The notes beneath the pieces were generated by a model. That model made no database searches and was not told where the DNA came from. It worked only from the letters and a program-made list of their open reading frames with translations. A DNA stretch of 27,515 bases from Methanomicrobiales archaeon (GTDB taxonomy: Archaea > Halobacteriota > Methanomicrobia > Methanomicrobiales > Methanomicrobiaceae), in NCBI GenBank assembly GCA_012523385.1, contig JAAYIO010000030.1, positions 1 to 27,515 on the forward strand, given 5' to 3'. Each line of letters starts with the position of its first letter. Position 1 is the first letter of the stretch. Made by a program: the position numbers and the translations under genes. Of this stretch, positions 22,468-27,515 are shown piece after piece.

Positions 22468-22481
22468 ATCCCGACAGGGAT
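22468..22481 (-). terminator. Small hairpin after ecfT (possible terminator)
   Basis: ATCCC-GACA-GGGAT, 5-bp arms, lies immediately after the ecfT stop codon. Only short T-runs follow on the transcript (about 22388-22400), so termination here is uncertain. The remaining gap up to the preA-like start holds a probable A/T-rich promoter for that pseudogene near 22360-22372. Confidence 0.3.
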
Positions 22482-23267
22482 TCACCCCAAAATCATCGCA
22501 ACCCCGGCACCAAGAAGTACCACGGTGAGCACCGCGAGCACATAATCCGGCATACCAAAAGGCCGGTCAAGACCGGGTGTGCGCTCCATCGTCCGCAGTC
22601 CCCTGAGGTCAATCGTGAGTCCGAGGACATTGGCCTTGCCAAGGGCATTGGAGACGAGCGGGATGATGATGGGTGTCAGTTCCTTTACTCTCCCTTTGAG
22701 GCCCGTCCCGGGATTAAATGCCCGTGCACGCTGTGCCTCCTGAATGCGTTTGCCTTCCAGCTGAAGGCTCGGGATGAACCGGATGGCAATAAGAAGCATC
22801 AATGAGTAGTCCACCGGAAGGCGGAGTCTCTGGAGTGCGGTCACAAGGTCACGGGGCTGAGTAGAGATGATCATGAGCTGGAAGGCAAAGAGCATCACAA
22901 AGAACCGCATCGAGAGGATCGCAGCGAAGTTCAGTGCTCCGGAGGTGATGGCGATGTGGCCGCCGATCACGGGTATCGCAGTAGGTATCAGGTATCCGAG
23001 CACCTCACCGCTCTGCATGGTAAGGACTGTCAGCAAGAGAAGCCCTGCACTCAGGAAGATGAGCATCGGCACCTGTGCCAACAGATCGCGGCCAAACCGA
23101 CCGGCTACGGCACACAGGAACACCAAGAGGATCATACCGGCAAGAACCGGCGGACTGGTGGAAAGGATGGCAAGCACGATGACCACCATGAGAAAACAGA
23201 TCTTCGTGAGAGCGTTCATGCGGTGGAACATTCCGTCAATCCTGATATACTGAAGAATTTCTGCCAT
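22482..23267 (-). CDS. ecfT: ECF transporter transmembrane subunit EcfT (CbiQ family)
   Basis: The 261-aa membrane protein couples the ATPases to the substrate-binding S component. Hydrophobic segments lie at about residues 23-55, 60-82, 88-110, 112-135 and near the C-terminus. The cytoplasmic coupling region carries IQEAQRARAFNPGTGLKGRV (about 176-195), including the A-R-A signature, and a second element LTIDLRGLRTMER. It is translationally coupled to the upstream fusion gene: TAATG joins the stop of that gene and this ATG. Because the S component and both ATPases lie in that one partner protein, the two genes together encode a complete ECF transporter. Confidence 0.9.
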   Translation of the reverse strand: MAEILQYIRIDGMFHRMNALTKICFLMVVIVLAILSTSPPVLAGMILLVFLCAVAGRFGRDLLAQVPMLIFLSAGLLLLTVLTMQSGEVLGYLIPTAIPVIGGHIAITSGALNFAAILSMRFFVMLFAFQLMIISTQPRDLVTALQRLRLPVDYSLMLLIAIRFIPSLQLEGKRIQEAQRARAFNPGTGLKGRVKELTPIIIPLVSNALGKANVLGLTIDLRGLRTMERTPGLDRPFGMPDYVLAVLTVVLLGAGVAMILG

Positions 23268-25300
23268 TATACTCGCCCCCCGTTTGTGCGGGTCTTGTCT
23301 GATGTGATGGTTCCGGTATCCATGTGGATGATGCGCTGTGCATGCCGGGCGACAATGGACATGTCATGGCTGACCATGATGACCGTGTGGCCCGCTTCCG
23401 AGAGAGCCTTGAGAATGTGCATGATACGATTTGCCTCTCCCGGGTCAAGACCGGTAGTCGGTTCATCGAGGATGATGATATCCGGCTTCATCGCAACCAC
23501 ACAGGCGATTGCGAGGCGCTGACGTTCCCCTCTGCTCATTGCACGGGGAAACTGCGTGAGACGTCCACTGAGTCCCACCCGTTCGAGCACCTCACTGATG
23601 CGTTCCTGTGCCGTAATCGAATCAACACCAATATTTCTCATCCCAAACTGCATCTCTTTTTCAACGGTGTCTTCAAAGAGCATCGTGTCAGGGTTCTGGA
23701 AGACCAGTCCTGCTTTTTCTGCGAGGCGGGTGACCCGCTCTTCTGCCGCATTCATGCCGCAGACGGTTATGGTCCCGGATGTCGGGCGCAAAAGGCCGTT
23801 GAGGTGTTTCACCAGTGTCGTCTTCCCTGAACCGTTCTCACCGATGATGGCAACGAGTTCACCGGGATAGATTGTCAGACTGACTCCCCGGAGGGCCGGA
23901 TTCGTTCCGTAGGTATGAACCAGCGTATCCACCACAATCCGGGGTTCGCCTGTCTGCGAAAGGGATGTTGTGTCTACCATTTTTCCACTGGCGGGCTCTT
24001 CATCCTTATAGGTGGCAAAGAACGCCTCTGCCGTCTCGTCTTTTGTGATTCGGCCATGTTCAATCGTGATGACGCGGTCGGCGATTGCCGCGAGTTCACG
24101 GGGTTTCTGCTCTACGACAATGATGGTCTTGCCCGCCTCCCGGAGTCTTGTGAGGATGGCGATGATGCTTTCCGTTGCCGCGGTATCGAGTTCTGCGGTT
24201 GCTTCGTCAAGGATGATACAATCTGTCCCGGACGCAAGGGTTGCCGCAAGTGCCACCCGCTGTTTCTGTCCGCCGGAGAGGGAATGAGGCTCACGGTAAC
24301 GGAGTTCGGTCAGATTGGTGAATGTTAGCATCTCTTCGAGACGGGTTTTGACCTCTTCTGATTTCAGGCCACGGTTCTCAAGTCCGGAGAGGACTTCCTC
24401 TTCAACTGTCGTGAATATCAGTTGTGCATCGGCATCGTCAAAGACAACGCCGACCGTTCTGCCGATGTCGCCCATGTCCTCGTAGCCCTGCACATCACGT
24501 CCAAAGATAGCAAGTGTCCCCTCTGTCTTGCCTTCGTATTCGTGACAGAGGACGCCTGCTGCTGCGAGACAAAAGGTGGTCTTTCCTGCGCCGGTGGTGC
24601 CGTTCACCAGCACACACTCACCCCGCGGAATAATGAGGTTGACGTCCGTGAGTGCAGGGATTGTCCCTTGCGGGTAGGTGTAGGAAAATCCGCTGAACCT
24701 GAATGCCGGGGTATGGAGGTCGTTTGATTCGTCTTCCATCGTCTTCCGACGCACCTGCGTATCCTCTCCTTTTGCTCCCCGCATGAGAATCTTTGAAGAG
24801 GGTATGTAGAGCACCTGTGCGATGACGGCGTTTGCAATGGCCGTGAGGAGGATAACAGGGGACACTGCGACAATGAATGCACCGACGGTAAAACCCTCTC
24901 CGGGTGCAGATATGAAGCCGGATGCAATGACCACGATGCTCACGCCGATAAAAGTGAATCCGCTCACAAGCGTGGCAGCAAAGGTTGCCACCGTTGGTGC
25001 AAGGGGGATGTGGTTTCGTGTTGCCGCATATAAGGCCATACAAACCAGTGCGCCCAGTGGCTCTGATATGAAATTTGCCGGCGGAAAGATGGAGTGGCTG
25101 ATAAGAGCCGAGATGATTCCTGCTACAATACCAATGCCGATGGTGTCCCGCACATTCGGGCGGATAAGAATGATGGCAAGGCAGTACAGAGCGATAATCG
25201 GGTTTGATACGATGGCCGTCGGAACGACATTCATGAGGTAACGGAGAATCGCGCCGATAGCAAGGAGAATGCCGACGATGGCAATGTCACGGGATTTCAT
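23267..25300 (-). CDS. ECF transporter S component fused to two ABC ATPases (S-A-A' fusion)
   Basis: The 677-aa protein has three parts. Residues 1 to about 175 form a hydrophobic S-type domain with five or six membrane segments, resembling TrpP-type S components (VRDTIGIGIVAGIISALISH). Residues about 198-430 are ABC ATPase 1: Walker A GTTGAGKTT (234-242), LSGGQ (341-345), Walker B CIILDEATAELD. Residues about 453-677 are ABC ATPase 2: GENGSGKTT (487-495), FQNPD Q-loop, degenerate signature MSRGE (588-592), IIILDEPTTGLDP and H-loop His645. ATPase 1 has Asp288 where the Q-loop Gln belongs and Gln398 in place of the H-loop His. GGAGG lies 8 nt before the ATG. Substrate is not proven; tryptophan is suggested by the S-domain look and the promoter motif. 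Confidence 0.85.
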   Translation of the reverse strand: MKSRDIAIVGILLAIGAILRYLMNVVPTAIVSNPIIALYCLAIILIRPNVRDTIGIGIVAGIISALISHSIFPPANFISEPLGALVCMALYAATRNHIPLAPTVATFAATLVSGFTFIGVSIVVIASGFISAPGEGFTVGAFIVAVSPVILLTAIANAVIAQVLYIPSSKILMRGAKGEDTQVRRKTMEDESNDLHTPAFRFSGFSYTYPQGTIPALTDVNLIIPRGECVLVNGTTGAGKTTFCLAAAGVLCHEYEGKTEGTLAIFGRDVQGYEDMGDIGRTVGVVFDDADAQLIFTTVEEEVLSGLENRGLKSEEVKTRLEEMLTFTNLTELRYREPHSLSGGQKQRVALAATLASGTDCIILDEATAELDTAATESIIAILTRLREAGKTIIVVEQKPRELAAIADRVITIEHGRITKDETAEAFFATYKDEEPASGKMVDTTSLSQTGEPRIVVDTLVHTYGTNPALRGVSLTIYPGELVAIIGENGSGKTTLVKHLNGLLRPTSGTITVCGMNAAEERVTRLAEKAGLVFQNPDTMLFEDTVEKEMQFGMRNIGVDSITAQERISEVLERVGLSGRLTQFPRAMSRGERQRLAIACVVAMKPDIIILDEPTTGLDPGEANRIMHILKALSEAGHTVIMVSHDMSIVARHAQRIIHMDTGTITSDKTRTNGGRV

Positions 25301-25359
25301 GACAGGTGCCTCCCGTATGCGTTTTCCGTGATGGGGTGAATAAGCATGTAATAATCATC

Positions 25360-25379
25360 AATGTATATATTTGTACATT
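25360..25379 (-). promoter_or_regulatory. Promoter and operator-like repeat of the ECF operon (TGTACA motif)
   Basis: AATGTATATATTTGTACATT has perfect 6-bp inverted arms (25360-25365/25374-25379) around an A/T core that can serve as the TATA box for the minus-strand ECF operon, predicting initiation near 25340 and a leader of about 40 nt. It contains TGTACA (25372-25377) and, 10 bp away, TGTATA (25362-25367). TGTACA is the published TRP-box consensus bound by the TrpY repressor of Methanothermobacter. Confidence 0.45.
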
Positions 25380-25383
25380 AGTG

Positions 25384-25572
25384 AATATATACGTATTGGG
25401 TGGGAGCAGATCTTCAATGTGATTTATTCCGCTGTTTCTTTGGATAGTGTGCTTTTTTGATCAGAAAATTGGTGTCTCGAAAAGAGTAATCCCGTCATAG
25501 AAATGTCTTTCCGGTATGATTTATTCATGGGTGTAATCGGTGCATGACCGGGTACGGTGTGGTGTGGCAAAA
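25384..25572. other. Intergenic stretch without recognised gene
   Basis: This is most of the 359-bp gap between the ECF operon start and the uspA stop. It is A/T-richer than its surroundings. No conserved coding frame, clear hairpin or RNA gene was recognised; the T-run near 25451-25457 is not adjacent to a plus-strand gene. Confidence 0.5.
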
Positions 25573-25583
25573 TCAAAAAAAGA
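25573..25583 (-). terminator. Poly-T terminator after uspA
   Basis: Seven A on the plus strand (25575-25581) give an oligo-T tract in the uspA transcript about 80 bases after its stop. Confidence 0.5.
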
Positions 25584-25659
25584 TCATAAAGGATTGAGGT
25601 CAAAAGCGGGCAGGTGGAGGGAATACCTTTACATGCACCCCTTTCATCCGCGGAAAACC

Positions 25660-26109
25660 TCAGCGTGCCAGAAAGACCGGCACCGGCACTTCCTCAACAA
25701 GTTTCGGAAAGAGCCTATTGCCGCCGGACTTCGGGTTTCGTCCGTATCCGCCCATGACAATCAAATCATATCCATGAGTCTTTGCTTCTTTGACGATCTC
25801 ATCTGATGCGGTTCCCTCGACAATCTTTGTCTCAGTCGGGATACCTTCGCGGTTAAAAAAGAGGAGCACCTGTGTCATTTCATCACTGATGCTTTTGCGC
25901 AGGTCACGCCAGATCTGGGCTTCCAGGGTTTCAATTCTGCTGCACATATTCAACTGGGTGCAGTAATTAAATGCCATCGTCTTTGAGTCGCGTTCGTCCA
26001 TCACCGAGCATAGCACTGCCTCTGCATTCTTCTCTTTTGCAATCCGGAGTGCGTAGAGCGCCCCTTTGTGGCTCCACATTGAGCCGTCCAGTAATACGAG
26101 TATCTTCAT
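25660..26109 (-). CDS. Universal stress protein UspA family
   Basis: A single-domain 149-aa Usp protein starting KILVLLDGSMWSHKGALYAL after Met (beta1 and the Asp that contacts adenine). It contains VEGTASDEIVKEAKTHGYDL and VMGGYGRNPKSGGNRLFPKL, then VPVPVFLAR. The nucleotide-binding pattern G-x2-G-x9-G-S/T is incomplete, so ATP binding is uncertain. ATG at 26109 is chosen because AGGAG (26119-26123) is 9 nt upstream; an ATG at 26118 directly abuts that site. It follows the permease gene by only a few bases, and the ribosome-binding site overlaps that gene's TAG stop, so the two are co-transcribed. Confidence 0.87.
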   Translation of the reverse strand: MKILVLLDGSMWSHKGALYALRIAKEKNAEAVLCSVMDERDSKTMAFNYCTQLNMCSRIETLEAQIWRDLRKSISDEMTQVLLFFNREGIPTETKIVEGTASDEIVKEAKTHGYDLIVMGGYGRNPKSGGNRLFPKLVEEVPVPVFLAR

Positions 26110-26121
26110 TGTTTTCATCTC

Positions 26122-27450
26122 CTAAAGCATTCCGAACATCGCACAGAGCATTACAAAGCCGACAGCGACCGTGATCACCAAAACGACCATTCCTACCTTC
26201 AGGAATTCCATGAAGGAGATCGATATCCCTTCGCGTGCTGCCACACCGAGCACCACCACGTTTGCTGATGCGGCAATGGCCGTTCCGTTTCCACCCATAC
26301 AGGCACCGAGTGAGAGAGCCCACCAGAGCGGGTAGACATCCATCGTTGCACTCATGTCATGAATGAGGGGAATGAGTGCCGCGGTGAGCGGTATATTGTC
26401 CACAATGGCTGAGGCAATGGCCGAGAACCACGTGATGATAAACATCGCCTCAAACGGTGTTGACACCATGTCGATCATATACAGAGAGATCATCTCGATA
26501 ATGCCGGTGTTAACAAGCGCCCCTACGATGACAAAGAGTCCGGCAAAGAAGAAGAGTGCGGTCCACTCTATCTTCTCAAAGATCTCTTCCGGCTGCACCC
26601 GGCTCCATATCAACAGGATAGCAGCACCAATCAAGGCGACTTCTGCGGGTTCAAGGGTGAGGGCGGGGTCGACAAACGGGAAGATCACGTTTAGGTAAAC
26701 CCCGATTGAACTGTGGATAAAGAAGAGGGCGACCACCAGAAGAATGACCACGACGGATTTTTTAAAGAGTTTCGGGTCAGTGATTGCTCCCTTTTCATCC
26801 AGGCTGTTGATGGTCTTTGCAATGACCTTCTGCTCTTCTTTCGTGACCTTCATGGATCGTCCGTAGATCACGAGGAAGAAGATGATTATGATCACCATAT
26901 CGACAAGGGCAATCGGCCCCATGATGGTAAGAAACTCATTAAAGGTAAGGCCCGCAGAGGAGGCGATCATGATGTTTGGCGGGTCACCGATGAGCGTTGC
27001 AGCACCACCAATATTGGATGAAAGTATCTCTGCCATCAAAAACGGCACCGGATTTAAATTCATCAGTTTGGTGATGTAGAGGAGCATCGGGGTTAAGAGG
27101 AGGACGGTCGTGACGTTATCAAGAAATGCGCTGACGACTGCGGTTACCACCGAGAACAGGATGAGCACCATGATGGGGCTTCCATTGGCCATCTTTGCGG
27201 TGCGAATGGCGATGCTCTCAAAAAGACCACTCTGGCGGGCGATATTGATGATGATCATCATACCCATCAACAAAAAGATGGTGCCGAAATCGATGTGGGT
27301 AAGCACCGAATCCCACGGCACAATCCCCAGGAACACAACCACCGCGGCACCTGCCATGGCGGCAACGGCGCGGTGGATACGCTCATCGATGATAAGAATA
27401 TATGTCGCAATAAAGACGACGAGGGTAATGAGCTGTATGATTGTTAGCAT
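26122..27450 (-). CDS. ArsB/NhaD-superfamily (ion transporter) permease
   Basis: A 442-aa integral membrane protein with about eleven hydrophobic segments. Two inverted-topology halves each carry the ion-transporter hairpin motif: SAFLDNVTTVLLLTPM (about 111-126) and SAIVDNIPLTAALIPL (about 351-366). The conserved SSNIGGAATLIGDPPNIMIA (about 148-167) and GACMGGNGTAIAASANVVVL (about 384-403) are also present. These mark the ArsB/NhaD/P-protein group, covering Na+/H+ antiporters and arsenite or anion permeases. No arsenic-resistance gene is adjacent, so a Na+/H+ antiporter or unknown anion role is as likely. It forms an operon with uspA, and probably with the partial gene upstream. Confidence 0.88.
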   Translation of the reverse strand: MLTIIQLITLVVFIATYILIIDERIHRAVAAMAGAAVVVFLGIVPWDSVLTHIDFGTIFLLMGMMIIINIARQSGLFESIAIRTAKMANGSPIMVLILFSVVTAVVSAFLDNVTTVLLLTPMLLYITKLMNLNPVPFLMAEILSSNIGGAATLIGDPPNIMIASSAGLTFNEFLTIMGPIALVDMVIIIIFFLVIYGRSMKVTKEEQKVIAKTINSLDEKGAITDPKLFKKSVVVILLVVALFFIHSSIGVYLNVIFPFVDPALTLEPAEVALIGAAILLIWSRVQPEEIFEKIEWTALFFFAGLFVIVGALVNTGIIEMISLYMIDMVSTPFEAMFIITWFSAIASAIVDNIPLTAALIPLIHDMSATMDVYPLWWALSLGACMGGNGTAIAASANVVVLGVAAREGISISFMEFLKVGMVVLVITVAVGFVMLCAMFGML

Positions 27451-27461
27451 GGTATATCACG

Positions 27462-27515
27462 TCAGAATACGATTGTCGGCTGTCCCAGCGACTGTGCGAG
27501 AATGATGGCATCTCC
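27462..27515 (-). CDS. C-terminal end of an unidentified gene (5' part outside window)
   Basis: The minus-strand frame GDAIILAQSLGQPTIVF followed by TGA is open to the window edge and ends 11 bases before the permease start, as expected for an operon partner. Seventeen residues are too few to name the protein. The pattern (hydrophobic strand, short helix, hydrophobic strand) would suit the end of an alpha/beta domain. Confidence 0.5.
   Translation of the reverse strand, partial: GDAIILAQSLGQPTIVF

Overview
The window comes from a methanogenic euryarchaeon. It carries two F420-dependent enzymes of the methanogenic C1 pathway (Mer and Mtd), a Tfx-type regulator, an archaeal ribosomal-protein super-operon containing proteins absent from bacteria (S4e, L32e, L19e, RNase P protein Rnp1), archaeal adenylate and CMP kinases, and TATA-box/poly-T punctuation. 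Gene content and protein style suggest Methanomicrobiales; that order-level placement is inference.

Layout. (1) 1-1926, minus: a tubulin/FtsZ-superfamily protein with a long charged tail that breaks into about 18-residue tandem repeats and runs off the window. (2) 2204-5362: mer (+), a GalT-like HIT-fold protein (+) and, convergent with it, mtd (-). (3) 5363-5904: a compact divergent region with several perfect inverted repeats, then a Tfx-family HTH protein (+). (4) 5905-6470: about 560 bases without a credible gene but with its own TATA box and a dense set of hairpins closed by a long-range helix; probably a structured noncoding RNA or a very long leader of the ribosomal operon. (5) 6471-20895, all plus: L3-L4-L23-L2-S19-L22-S3-L29-rnp1-S17-L14-L24-S4e-L5-S14-S8-L6-L32e-L19e-L18-S5-L30-L15-secY-adkA-DUF106-cmk, mostly with overlapping or near-touching ends. 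(6) 21037-22323, minus: a preA-like dihydropyrimidine dehydrogenase reading frame broken by two TAA codons and a 69-bp in-frame insertion bounded by 38-bp direct repeats. (7) 22482-25300, minus: an ECF transporter in which the S component is fused to both ATPases (677 aa), followed by EcfT; a TGTACA-containing inverted repeat sits at the promoter. (8) 25660-27515, minus: UspA, an ArsB/NhaD-type permease and the last codons of one more gene.

How they work together. Mtd and Mer catalyse consecutive F420H2-dependent reductions of C1-H4MPT, and the divergent Tfx protein may sense state and control mtd. The large operon couples ribosome assembly (50S and 30S proteins), RNase P, the SecY translocon with an Oxa1/YidC-like insertase, and nucleotide kinases. 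The right end is a transport and stress region.

The points most worth following up are the structured RNA region before L3, the S-A-A' ECF fusion with its putative TRP-box promoter, the operator cluster between mtd and tfx, the decaying preA gene and the repeat tail of the tubulin-like protein. No CRISPR array, tRNA, rRNA or insertion sequence was seen.
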